From assembly GCA_013398275.1 (NCBI GenBank), contig VZSE01010018.1, positions 627,256-691,255 of the forward strand: 64,000 bases of DNA, written 5' to 3'. Position numbers and translations under genes: made by a program. Source of the stretch: Promerops cafer (lineage: Eukaryota > Chordata > Aves > Passeriformes > Nectariniidae). The notes under the pieces are model-generated. The model saw only the letters and a list, made by a program, of their open reading frames with translations. It was not told where the DNA came from and ran no database searches. Each line of letters starts with the position of its first letter. The stretch's first letter is position 1. Below, piece by piece: positions 27,426 through 39,905 of this stretch.

Positions 27426-27788
27426 TGATGCCTAAAGAGGCTACCTAAAACAGAGGCTAGGCAGAGTTAAAAGAATAAAGTAGGTACTTATTAAAAGCCC
27501 TTTAAAGGATATACCCTGGGGGGTAAAACAGCCTGGCCATGGCTCTGCCCAAGATGATGGGCATGTTACAAGTTTTCACACTTTTGTAAGTTTTGGTCCA
27601 CTTACATATCCCAATATGGGGTTAATTGTCCAATTACAGCTTCAGGTTATGAAGTCCCATCCTCCCAGACTGCTCTCCTCAATTCACTGTTTACACTTTT
27701 TGGGCCCAAAGCTGCAATGGTGTCCTTGGTTCTTGGGCTGGAAAAGGATTGTTTTGTCTAACTAAACTGTGAGGAGAACTTGCTAACA
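27426..27788 (-). mobile_element. Probable solo LTR of an endogenous retrovirus
   Basis: Read on the minus strand, this roughly 360-bp unit begins with TG (TGTTAGCAAG...), contains a T/A-rich segment with an AATAA-type polyadenylation signal and the phrase CCTTTAAAGGGCTTTTAATA towards its 3' side, and can be closed with CA. I recognise the body as an LTR-type repeat that is common in passerine genomes, possibly of the ERVL group; the family name is not certain. No second LTR, primer-binding site, gag, pol or env is visible next to it, so it is most simply a solo LTR left by recombination. Flanking 5-bp sequences are both T-rich but not identical, so a target duplication is not proven and the boundaries are approximate. 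It carries no coding capacity. Confidence 0.65.
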
Positions 27789-30700
27789 TTTTATATGAAA
27801 TTCAGAGTTATATACTAATGCAGTACAGAATCTGGAAAATATGAAAGCTAAAATGTAAGGCATTGCCTACATATTAGAAATTGCAATGAATTTTGAATCA
27901 TTAATATACACTTACAAACTGTTTTATGCCACCCAACTGTCCTTTCCATATGCAACCATTTACAAGGAGCATTCCTTGAGCAAACCTTCGAAAATTTTTA
28001 CAAGCATTCCAGTAAAAACATCCGTATGACCCATTCCCTGGAAAAGGACTCAAATGTATCCCAAAGGTATGTAGGTTTAACAAATCACTCCTCCTCATTA
28101 AGCAGTCCTTTTTAACCCTCCCAAGCAGCACACCAGGAGAAAAGTTTTAATCCCTACTTTCTGACTCATTCTATCCCCATTATCACTGGTGGATAGCGAG
28201 GACACAGCCTTTCTAACAGTGCTAGGATTTTCAATATGAAATACAAAGTTAGCAGAGATCCAATGGCCTCAATCTGGAAAATTAGATAAGCTCAGTTTCT
28301 AAAACAGTTAAAATCACAATAAACAATTTCCTAGAGGCATGACAGCAACTGAAATCTCCAGAGTCGTTATCTTATTGTGGATATACTTGGACTACACAGG
28401 AAGTTATTGGCTGATGAAAAAAATTCCTCTGTGAAATTATATAGCCTCTGCATTGCAGGAAGTTGTCAGCATTATCAAATTGCTCACTCTGACATGAATA
28501 ATATATCTACAGTTCAAAACGGTTCAGTAATGCCACTTATATTTTTCTGAGTTTTATGAGGAACAGATTCTCTCTTAGTTTGTGTTACGGTGTAAAATAC
28601 TCCATCTATAAGTTCTGTTATAACAAAACCAAGAGTTCTCATTACTATGTTGAAAGTCGCATTGTAAGCAAGAAAATCAGCCAACAGACATTGTACAATC
28701 TATTTCCTCTGAACACAGGAAACATTATCCCTGTAATGGACATAATTTTGGGATAAGGACTCTACCTAACAGCATGGTGTGCTGGGGGCACAGCCACCCA
28801 CAACTCTTCCCTTAATGAGGTCTCAGTCTTCCCCATGACAAAGGAATCCATGGGAATCCAGCATTCCATCCATTTAAAGCAGAACTCATACTGAGTCTTG
28901 GGAGCTGTACTAAGCTGGATAGTTTTATTTTAGTCTATTTCTCACATAAGAAACACTTCCATAAAGTTTGTCAAGAAACAGATTGCAAACATGCAAATTA
29001 AATCTACCAAATTTCTTGAAGAGCACAGAGAAAGAGAGAACTGATTCTGTGGTCCTGACCGCTTTCTTTTTTTTTCTTAGAAAATGTGAGTTTAACCACA
29101 GGAATTTGTAAAATATTTGTGAAAAGAATTATTCTGTACTTGAAAGTTCCACCAAATGGGAGAAACAGTAGAAGACATTAGGTAGCAAAAATCATTTACT
29201 CCATATATCTACTTGTAATCTTACTAAAAAAAACCCCAACCAAACCAAAAACAAACCCTCCTCAGGGACTGATTTTGGGTACATATGCCATCTGAAAAGG
29301 CAGGATTTATATCTCATTACACCATTAAGAAGGTTTTCTGAGATTAAAGGAAGATAATCAGCTTTCAAGTTTCTCCTGAAAACAGAAGTCAGGTCTAAAA
29401 GCCGTATTGACAATGAACCAGACACTCATTCATAGGTAATACAATAAATAACACAGGTATATAAGGCAGAAGGGAGGTGGTGGCCACACACCAGTATCAC
29501 TTTACTGCTGGGAAAGCCTAAAAAAGTATCTTTACCCATACTGTCTTTTGTGCACTTTAATTCAAGAACTACACAAACAGAAATTGCTGGTGAGTTTTTA
29601 TATTATGATTTCTACATCCTTTATTTACTTCCTGTAAAACTATTGCCCATTTCTGACTTTCTTCCAAGCTCCAAATTATTTCAAAATGTGGCAGTCCCAT
29701 TCAGAAAGTGATGTTTCATTTCAAGAACTCCACATGTGTGCAAGCTCACACAAGCTTAGTGGATCCAGCTTTGAATTCATTTTTCAAAGTGACACACAAA
29801 AGGATCACGTATGGTTCATGTGGAAAATGACTGAAAGCTTTTAAGGGCATTAACTTTCCAAAATTTTGGTAAGAAGCAACATTTTCTAAAGATGGTTGCA
29901 AGATTCTCAGAGCTGCAGGACATTACATCCCTTTATCCGTCCTATTAGTCATGACTAGAATCCAACAGTATTTTTAGAGTTATGTGGAAATACAGGCTGC
30001 TCCTAGACCATGTTCTCCTCCTCTCTGTCACAAACTCTTTCTAAATTCTCAGTAGTTTGGGATTTTGTTCAGAAAAACAGCAAAGAAGCTATCATATTAC
30101 CCAGATTTATCAGACTCCTAGTTTACTACGACAACATCTGTATTACATATGTAAAAGAAACAGAACTAAATCTGACATTACAAAGTAAAAAGAAAGATAG
30201 AATTCTTTTGCTTATGCTACATCCTGCAAATAGAGTTCTCCCTGTATTGGGCTGTTCACTTCTGGAGACAGTGTTTTAAAATTAAACCCCAGAAGAGCTC
30301 TCCAGGCTGGAATTAATTGTAGGTATTCTTTGTGCTAGATATAACAGGTTGTTTTTTTTTTTTGTACATTAACATCACTTATTTTTAACTACTAACAGAC
30401 AATGACTTCTTAATCCTGGTAGCTGTTATTTATATTAAATTTATAATCTCCTAATGTTAGCTAAGATGGATCTCCTTTCCAGCCTCTGAAGGATAATTTG
30501 GAGCATCATTGAGACACTAAATGATGACACTAAATACTTGGCCTTTCTAAAAGAGCAAGAAAAGTGGAAAAAAAATGTTTAAAATTGCTTAACATCAGGA
30601 ATCTTCTCTGTAAATTACTGAGTGAAGTAGTTTGTTACTCTTTATGTTAAGTTGCCCTCCTGTGCCTTGAAACCCCCTTTAAAAAGAAAAACAAATATTC

Positions 30701-30929
30701 TGAGCAGAAACATAGTTGTCCAAAACACTCTGGAATTGTTTTTTTGGGGGGTGGAGGAGAGGGGAGGGAAGTGCATGTGTGTACACCATAGTAATTCTGA
30801 GGGGAGTTGTATTCTTTCTTTAAAGCTGGTATAGTAATTTACTCCCCCATCTGTAAACAAATATCAAAGGACAGGCAAGACAAAGAAACCGAGCAACTTG
30901 ATTTTATCTGAGGAGTCTGGCTAGTCTTT

Positions 30930-30959
30930 GAATTAGCAGCCTAATTTATCTGCTAATTC
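30930..30959. promoter_or_regulatory. Perfect inverted repeat of TAAT-type sites; possible enhancer element
   Basis: The 10-bp arms GAATTAGCAG (30930-30939) and CTGCTAATTC (30950-30959) are exact reverse complements, separated by 10 bp that contain another TAATT. TAATT is the core bound by many homeodomain proteins. The surrounding 30880-31070 is rich in further TAAT and TTAAT words. That is what one sees in many conserved vertebrate enhancers, but it is also expected by chance in AT-rich DNA. The regulatory role is inference only. Confidence 0.25.
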
Positions 30960-33900
30960 CACTTCTTAATCAAAAAGCTGTCTCGAAGCCAGACATTAGC
31001 ATATATCATCAGTTTGTCAGCTGGAAAACAAAATAGTAAATGTAGTTGCTCTCATATCACCAATGTTAACTGAGTGTATAAATCGGAAAATATCTCACAA
31101 TGTTCAGGAATAGAAGAGGCAAAAATTTAATACAGAACAGAATAAACAGTTACAAATAACTGAATTCTTGTAGTCACACGAGAAAAGAACTATGTTCTGT
31201 TCAAAGGAAGGTTTTGGCTGTTCATATTTAAAAATAGCAAGTTTTGAGAGAAGGAGGTATTTTTACATCTGTAATATATAATAATATTAAATCTGAAAAA
31301 TACCATAATTAGCTCTGCTTTCTTTAGTACCCATGGTGAGGAACTTGATGGAAATAATCTAACCCAAACTGCTCCAGCTTAATCAAAAAGAGGCACCAAA
31401 TTGTACGACTGCCCTATTTTTTGTTACTTAAAAAAGAACAACAACAACTAGTAATATCTGTGTTCATCACAGTTTCAAGTTGGATTCAGGAACTGTGAGA
31501 TGGCCTCTTTGGATGCTCTGCATTATTTATTTGGAAGCCAAGAACAAATCACTCATCTAGGCAAGAGCAGATAATAGAGAGCAATAATGTGTTACTAGAT
31601 ATCCATCATGCTTTAGCACTGCTTTTAGTACCTTAGACACTGACACTTGTTGGCCCATCTTCAATTTTTTAATCTCAACATGAATATACTGGAAAATGAA
31701 AGAAACTGAAATGGGCTCTCTTATTATTATATTGTCACCAAGAACATTGATTAAGTGGCCAGGTGAGGGGCTGCTCTGGCACATCCTGTGAAACCAGCTG
31801 CAGGTTTTCCAGGAGTACAAACAGCTGCAGTTATCACCCCACCTTATATAACATTTTTGTGTTTGGAAGAACTAAGCCAGAAAAAAAACCAAAACAAAAC
31901 AAAAAACAACTTTAACACAGAAATTGCTATTAATGAAAAATGTTCACTTTGTCCAAATACATCATCCAACTTCAGTTAACCCTCAGAACTTTAGGCACGT
32001 TCTCATTTCTCAAGCCATTTCTCTATTTCAACATGTGTCTTAAAAAGGGAAATTGTTTCAAGGTTTTTTGTCTCCTTGCTGCTTGTTAAAGGCTGAAGCA
32101 ACTACAAAGAGGTTTTTGCAAGATGTAAATGGCATCAGCAGGGAAAATGAGAATCTCATCCCAGGACTAATTCAAATTGGCTTCCTTGAATGGATGTTAA
32201 CTATTGGGGATATTCTTGAAATAGTCTTAAGGCCAAACAAGATTATGGTCATAGAGTTCAGCTCTAATTTTCCTTACAGCATCCACTCTTAACAGCAAGA
32301 TTCCACACACAGTAGATTGCCCCATGCTTGAAACTTAGATAACAGCTTTGTTCAAGGTTTACTAAAAAGTCATGAATGGTCAGGTTAATTTTCAACTTCA
32401 AAACCTGAAATGTGTTTCTGATAAATTCATTTAAAATTTCCTATATGGAGACCAGTTTTTTAAAAGTAATATAGCTCCTACAGGGATTAATGGTTAGAGT
32501 TCTTATCTCAAAATTAATTCTAATAGCCTTGGTTAGTAATTATTGCACTCTGTAAGATCTCCTAAGAAGTCAGCAGTCTTTTGATAGCAGATGGCAAGTC
32601 ACATAATGAATCTGCTGAGATTTTTCAGATTCTTTATATAGTAACCACAATGTCCTTTGTACAGTAAGTGTCATTTCATATTCCTTGAAACTAAATCAGT
32701 TAAACACATATTTGAATTCTGGACACATTACTCAATGTAGTTTTGATATTTAGTGCTAGACGTGCTACAAATTTCCTTTAGAAGTCCCAATGCCACACTA
32801 ACTTATCTTAAAGAAAAAAAAAAAACCTCAATTGCCATGCATTTTTCCATTTAAACGATTTTTTGTAAGGCTACAAATGTTTAATTACAACAGAAAAGAT
32901 GAGGCACTGACACACCTTGAAAGCAACTTTCTGAATTAAACAGTACTGGAAATTTTAGCAGCTGCTTATGTGTTGTGAACATGATATCAGCCTAAACTCA
33001 TATTGAGTTCCAAGAAAGGTTTTGTTCTGGGTAAGTAATGGGTAGGAAATTCTAATTGAACCAGACTGCAAACCTAACACCCTAATGTTGAAATACACAG
33101 ACTTAATACATCTTTCCCTTCATTTTACTGCATCTACTTATTTATGTTTATGCAGGTGCTCTTCCAAGAAATTTGATTTCAAATTAAAAAAACAAAAAGG
33201 AAAATACCCCACTCCTCAATGCCTACACAAAATATTTAGTACCTGGTCATACTTTACTACCACTCTTCTCAACTACTTTATAGCTTCCATGTAGACTAAC
33301 TTTAAAAAAGTCTGTCTGTAATTATTCCTTTATTTGCAATGCTGCCTAGAACTGCCACATCTGCAACAGTAAAACCAAGCATGTTATGAAAATGATTTTT
33401 AACTTTAACAATTACATTTTAAAGTTTGACTTTTATCCTGCTAGAACATCACAGATGACCTTTCATGTAACAGAAATAAAAGAACATAAAAAAAAATATT
33501 ACTTGCCTCCTATCAGCAAAAGTTTATTTAATTTCTTTCTCTCCTGCCTTCCTACAAGAAAGCTGAAAATTATTACCAGCATAGAGCTATAGGCATTGTT
33601 CTATCATGACAACATGGGCTCTGTTTGACTTAAGGATCATCAATAACTGAGTTTCAGGAGTATTGAGACCCTCAGCAGAGCTCATTTATTTTTAAATATT
33701 CCTATTGCAAAATAGCATGAGCAATCTTTTGTTAATAATTTTAGTTCTACCGGCTTTGTGATAGGAATTTCCCAGCTACATATTTTTTAATCTGTAACCT
33801 TAAAAAAACCTACATTCTCTTAACAGGAATATTAATGACATGCAGCTATATATGTCCTAAAGACTTTGCCCAAAGTCAGAAAATACAAGGTAAATTTTTA

Positions 33901-36018
33901 GTGGGCATTCCCTGAAGGAATGGATAACATGCTAGTTTGCTACAGCATGGACAGTGCGATTCCCATGTTAGCCACCAAACAATATTGCTCTATCCCTCTG
34001 AGGCATTTCACAAGCACTGTATGCCTCTGAAAGAGGGATTTTACTTTGGGGTTTTATGTTTACATAATTTATTTTTTTATTCAGAAATCATTAAAAAAAA
34101 AGTATATTTGCAAATGCAACTGCCCCAATGCCAGCCTGGGTGACACACCTAGGAGAGGCAGCCAGGGGAAGGGATGCTCCCTTTCTCCAGACTCCTCAGG
34201 CTGGGCAGCTCCAGAAAGGAAAACATCTCTCCCTTCTCCCACTGATGCTGTTAATTAGGGCTGGAAACGGCAGAACACAGGGAGGGAAACACTGTGCTAC
34301 TATTTCTAAAATCCCAGGGAGAGAGAAGTATTTGCACAAAGATACAAAATGTAGTTACCAAAACAGCCGGGCTAACCCTCTGTTTGTGCCCTCTACAGCA
34401 AAATTGGTGTAGAAACGAGGTGCCTGTGCCTCAGTGGATCAGTGAACCTGGGCTCTCTGAAGCCCAGTGCTTCCAAATTCATTCCTGTCTCTGGGTTTTG
34501 TTCCTCCATGTCTCAATCAATGATTATTTAGGCTTGGCTGTGTTGAGCCTATGAACAATATCAGACATTTTTTGTGGCTAACACAGGACAGAACATTTGC
34601 AAGTCTTCAGTACAACTGATACAATGGTTCCTGCAAGAGGGATCAATGATTTTCGTCAATATTACTTCTGCAAAATGTCAATGATATGAATGACATTAAG
34701 TCAAATTGATCCAAACAAAAATAAGCACTTGGTATTAATATATCGAGTATATTCAGGCCATATTGCTGCTACAATAAAGGAAAAAGATCAAATCAAGCCT
34801 TGTCCAATAATAAGTTGCTAAGAACCAAATTAACAAAAAACAGATAAGCATGTGTGAGATGTCCTTTATCAGCTGGGTTGCTTTGATGAAATTCCATGCT
34901 GAAAGAGTTTCAATTTTATTTTTTCAAAATTTAAGAAATTCATTGAACAAATATAGGAAGATATATTGAAAAAAACCCCCCAACAAACTAATAACATGGT
35001 AACAGGTGGATGAGTTTTTCCCTGTCCTGCTTTTATAGTTTTCTGTATTACTTCTCCCAGTCTGATTTCATCATGGATGTCACTACTGTTATATGACAAC
35101 AGCTCAAGGCCTTCAAAAGATTTCTTCTCAATCTATTTTTCTAAAATCAACATCCGATGCTCTGAAGGCATGGCAAGTTTCCAATATGAAGGAACAATAT
35201 TTTTTCCAACAGGTACAGTCACTCCACAGTTCTTCCTGGTTAGATGCTTTTGCTCATCACTTAGAAAGCTTACAAACAGTTAAAAAGGGATGTGAAATGT
35301 AGATTTGTGTCTGCTGCATGCTCCAAAACCTGAGCTGGGAGGTTCACACATTAAGTTGTTCTTGTGACCAAAAGCAGGAGTCAGGAGATCTTAGAGCTGC
35401 TCTTGCAAGAAACAAACCTTGACCTACAGTGAATCTTCTCAAATACTTTCTCCAAGAGATCACAAAGGTAATGTGACAGATTATCTGCTTAATGCTCAAA
35501 ATGAACTCCAGCATCTTCAAATGAAATAGTCCATAAGGCTCTCTATCATCACGAGGCATTATAAAGTCATCATTGTTACTGCTGCACCACAAGATCTCAA
35601 TAATGAAAAAATAAGTATCTCATTTTATTATGCTAAAATAAACACTGAAACAAAGTAAATGGCAACTAGCATGCAATAGTGCATAATTTACCCACAGTTA
35701 CTTACACTGGAGTTATTATTACATTACCCAAGAGTCTGAAAATCACCCACTACGAACATGACATCTACTGTAATCCAGTCAGAATTTCATATTTAAAAGT
35801 ATCATTTGGGGAGTGGGGAAAAAAAGTAAATTAATTTTGAATACATAAATATTCCTAGAAAATGCTATTATTTCACATACTACCTCTGTTTTCCTAGGCT
35901 TATGTATAGAATTGTGACATTACACATTCAATATTTTTGCTGCAGGAGTACACTACATTAGCATAACCGATCTCAAACTCTCAAACTAACAAAAAAACCC
36001 CAAAACACCAAAATTATT

Positions 36019-36042
36019 AAAAAAAAAAAAAAAAAAAAAAAA
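36019..36042 (+). repeat. Poly(A) tract, A24
   Basis: Twenty-four consecutive A, preceded by an A/C-only segment (35988-36013). A retroposed tail is possible, but no recognisable gene copy lies upstream. Annotated as simple sequence. Confidence 0.9.
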
Positions 36043-39000
36043 GGAAGGAAAGCATACCACCAGGAAAGAATAAAAAGCAGAAGACATATTACTATGGTCT
36101 GAATAATGTCACATTCCATTATTGATTAAAATGATTTTACCATGACATTTCATTCATCAGATTCCATTTCTCATTACACACAAACCCTTAATATTTATCA
36201 AGCTTACACAAGGCTTTTCTTCTCATCAAGCAATGGATTTCCTCTCTCCCCTTTGAAACTAGGTTATATTATGTTGAAGGGTCTACACTGTCTTTGAACT
36301 CTCTCCTTCTCACACTTGACCTCACTACCATCACTTTTTATCTCATTATAGTGAATGTTATTAAGTATTTATGTCTAACAAGGTGATTGCAATGGTTCAT
36401 CCTTTTTAAACAATCCTGTGATCATTTTCTGTTAGCAGGAAATAAAGACATTTCATTAAATCAAGATCTATCTGCTACCACTCAGAATTAATATTCTTTC
36501 TAGTCAGGACTTTTAATACCCTCACCATATACAATTGCAATGCATTTTTGATGGTTAAAGATGAAATTGTCCAATCCTCAGACATCCAGCATGCACATTA
36601 ATTTCAAAGAGTGATTTTAGATTTTTACAGAATGCAGGCTCAACACATTCATTAAAGGAACAGGTTAACACTGGAATGAATTATACTGTTATTATGGATG
36701 CCTACGGAAAACAAAGAAAACTGCAGGTGCATAGGAAGTTTGCTCTAGATTAAATAAGTCTTTGTAATCACTCTTTAAAAATGTATTACATTGACATATA
36801 CTCCATATTAATGCTTATTATTTCTGGAAAAAGATGTGAAACTAATTAAAAAAAGAGATTACCCTGGCAAAAAGTGGTGGTATGTAAAAGGTGATTCTGC
36901 ATTCCTTAATAGTAAACCTTCCCCAAAAACTCATAGTGAGAGAATGCACAATACAAGTAAAAACATGTAAAACCTCAGCTCTGCAGCTCTTGAAAAAGCT
37001 CATATTCATTTCATTAACTTTTTGACCAAATATCATAGGATTAGCAATAAAATCATTTCACCTTATGGAGGTTATCTAGAAGACAAAGTACCACCTACTC
37101 TTACACTAAACACAGTCCTGCTTTATCTCCACATTATTATAACATCACTGGACTTTATCACTACAAACCAGTTGTGTTTGCAGAACTTCATCAAAAAACC
37201 TTCCCTTTTTCTTTTCCTAAATACACTGACAGGCTTATGATCCTCTCCCTTAATCCTTAAAACAATTCACAGCTTGGAAATATTCCAATCAAACATAATA
37301 TACTGACAGGTAGAAAATCTATTGACCAAAGCAAAACAAACAACAGCACCACTACCCCCCAAACCAAATAAAAATACACCCAAATTTCATCTGTATTATT
37401 TCAATGATTAACAATCTGAACTTTCAAAAACACATTTTTCTTTTATAAACCTTTCCATTTCAGAATTTAAAAATTAAAAGTGCCTTGTTTTCTTCTAATA
37501 TTTGTCCAGCTGTGGCAAAGAAAAAAAACAAGCTAAAATATTTATGCTTTTTTTTTTTTATAAACTGCATGTAAAAAATTTGTGAACCTATATATTTTAC
37601 TGTGTTTGAGATTGAGAAATTAATTTTTGACCAATATCAGAAATTCTCAGCACAATAAGTCATTTTAGACTTTGGCTTCAGGAACACAAAACAGTTAAAA
37701 TGGTTTGATCATTTCCCATATAGGATGAACCTTAAACTTCTAAGTTTCAGTGCTGGCCAGTTTCTAAGGTTTCCTCCCCAAAAAATCATAGCTGGAGAAT
37801 GATGAAGTATAATACAACACACAGCAAGCACATGGCATGTAAGCACATGTAAAAGATATTGCACAAGAATTTGACACTAACAGCTACATTACTTCCACTC
37901 CCGAGAACTAAAACAATCACTTGTAGGAAACTGGCCACAGTAAAGCAGTGGTCGATAAAAGCAATCAAGCCAGCTAAATTGTAGCTGAAGTCAGTGGCAC
38001 AATTATTTTTATTTTTAAAGCAGTGACATACCAGTGAAAACATTCCACTGAAGATGAAGAGTCTGGGAAGTATCTATAAAGCAGATCCATCTGGAAGAGC
38101 AGCTGAAACAGTGAACAGAATGAATTTCCCACTTTTAGGTGTCTTGCATAATTTCTTAACCCTTGCCCTTAGATTTCAACAGATCTCTTCAGTCTAAGGC
38201 TTTCAGTATTTAACTACCAGCCCTAGAGAAATACCTGAAAAAAGAGGCCCAGTTGTCTGAGCCTCCTTAGACTCTACTTAGATAAATAAAAATGAGCCAT
38301 TTTTGCCACATACAGTACTTCTGTTCTGCTTAATCTTTACCTTTCTCTTTGGCTGTCTTTTAGATTTCATCTGTTGATATTGCACTTTCTGCCTTCAAAA
38401 TAGAAATTATTTGTGTGTTGGTGCATATTTATGAGAAACAGCAATGTGTAAGAACTCAAGCTGTGAGGAAGTCTTTACCCTGAGATCCCTGTGGTCCCTC
38501 AAAACTCTCCTCAGCTGTTGCAAACCCACAGGAGACCTATTTGTTTATGGAAGTATGCCAGGTGTTTCTCTTTCATAAATATTTAATTAATCAATCTTGT
38601 GAGGAAAAAACGCAGCCTGCACAACACTCCCGGTAATGAATATGTGTTAGCTGTCTGGATTTTTTTCCCCTCAGAAGCTGATTAGTTATGTCATTTGTAA
38701 AAGAAAGCAGATCCATTGTATTTCAAACAGGGAAGCAGAGCACAGTAGTTTTGGGGGAGAAGTTTGTACCAAATAAGACCCAGAAAAAGGGGATGAGTAA
38801 AAACTATAGCTGTTCTGCTAGCAGAAAGGGGATGCCACAGGCCAGTGGGTTTGAAAATATGTGTTTTCATTTTATCATGACGAAGAGTCAGTTCAAAGGC
38901 ACGCAGGAAACCCGCTCAGCCGGGTGTATCAGGTCACTTCACTGAGTCCTGCTATTATGGCCAGCCAGCCCCTCCTGCAATCTGAGACCCTGTCACCCAT

Positions 39001-39334
39001 GAGAACCTATGGATCACATCTCAGTGGGTGTAGGCAGCACTGAACATGAACTCATTTGTAAAGAGAAATAAAAGCATATCTGAGGGAATACCAGACACAC
39101 TCATCGGCAATTAGATGTCAGTAAGTATAGATTATCAAAGACTTTAAATTTCTTTATTTTCTATAAGTACAATTTCAATCATGTGGTTAGGAATATAATA
39201 CCCTGATGTAGGAAGACAAAGATACCACCAGACCACAGTTCTGAGGACCTAAGATTGATGCCTGACTCTGCATGGTAAAAATCTACTTAAATGGCAACAA
39301 AGAACTCTCCCTGTCACGCATCTGCCATGCTCAG

Positions 39335-39366
39335 GGTTTGCCTGGGGTTGGGTTTGCCTGGGGTTG
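39335..39366 (+). repeat. Tandem duplication, 2 x 16 bp
   Basis: The unit GGTTTGCCTGGGGTTG occurs twice head-to-tail without a mismatch. This is a recent small tandem duplication, probably by replication slippage. It has no coding context. Confidence 0.95.
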
Positions 39367-39730
39367 TGCAGAACTAAATTAAAGCTGAATAAATGTGCTC
39401 AAGCTTTGACTACACACAGGACTGAAAAATGTGAAATGGTCAAAAGGAAATTTAAGGTCTGGTCAATGATAAGCAATACAGTGACTACTACAAAGCAAAA
39501 GAAATCTCAAATGGTCCTTACTTTGTGTTTTACACTCTTCTTTGGGCCTAAGTTCTCCCTGGGTAGCACACAATAGTTTTTTATAGATAATAAATACGAA
39601 AATAAAAATAGAAGATATATAATTCTTTTGTTAAGGGAAGGTGTGTAGGCAATACTTTAAAAGGGGCTTAGTCCTTGGCAGTTTTCAGCACTGACATCAG
39701 GGGTTTCGTACTTTTCTTATTTAGCAATAT

Positions 39731-39815
39731 CACACAGTCATAGTGTCTTACACTGGGGCTAAAACACAAAAATGACAGCTGAAAACACAGTCACACAGTC
39801 AGTGTCACTGGGGCC
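39731..39815 (+). repeat. Diverged local direct duplication
   Basis: The segment 39731-39760, reading CACACAGTCATAGTGTC and ending in CACTGGGGCT, recurs at 39792-39815 in shortened form (CACACAGTCAGTGTCACTGG). The two are separated by about 31 bp. This is consistent with an older local duplication and a small deletion in one copy. Confidence 0.75.
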
Positions 39816-39860
39816 AGGCTTTTACTTCTACAGTTTGTTACCTTGGAATTAATTAAAAAG

Positions 39861-39905
39861 AAAAAAAAAAAAAAAACAACCAACAAAACACAAAGAAACA
39901 AACAA
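39861..39905 (+). repeat. Poly(A) followed by A/C-only tract
   Basis: A run of 16 A passes into a stretch made only of A and C with a single G. It is one of the recurring A/C tracts in the window and no transposon body adjoins it. Confidence 0.85.

Noticed and set aside
31340..31400. Possible antisense old CR1 end
   Set aside because: Only a few CR1-like words (CTAACCCAAACTGCTCCAGC); too short and no second supporting segment.
34120..34420. GC-richer patch with three overlapping + frames
   Set aside because: No recognisable protein or repeat, and frames are short; composition explains them.
36019..36042. A24 run as the tail of a processed pseudogene
   Set aside because: No mRNA-like body or polyadenylation signal is recognisable upstream; other A/C tracts in the window look alike.
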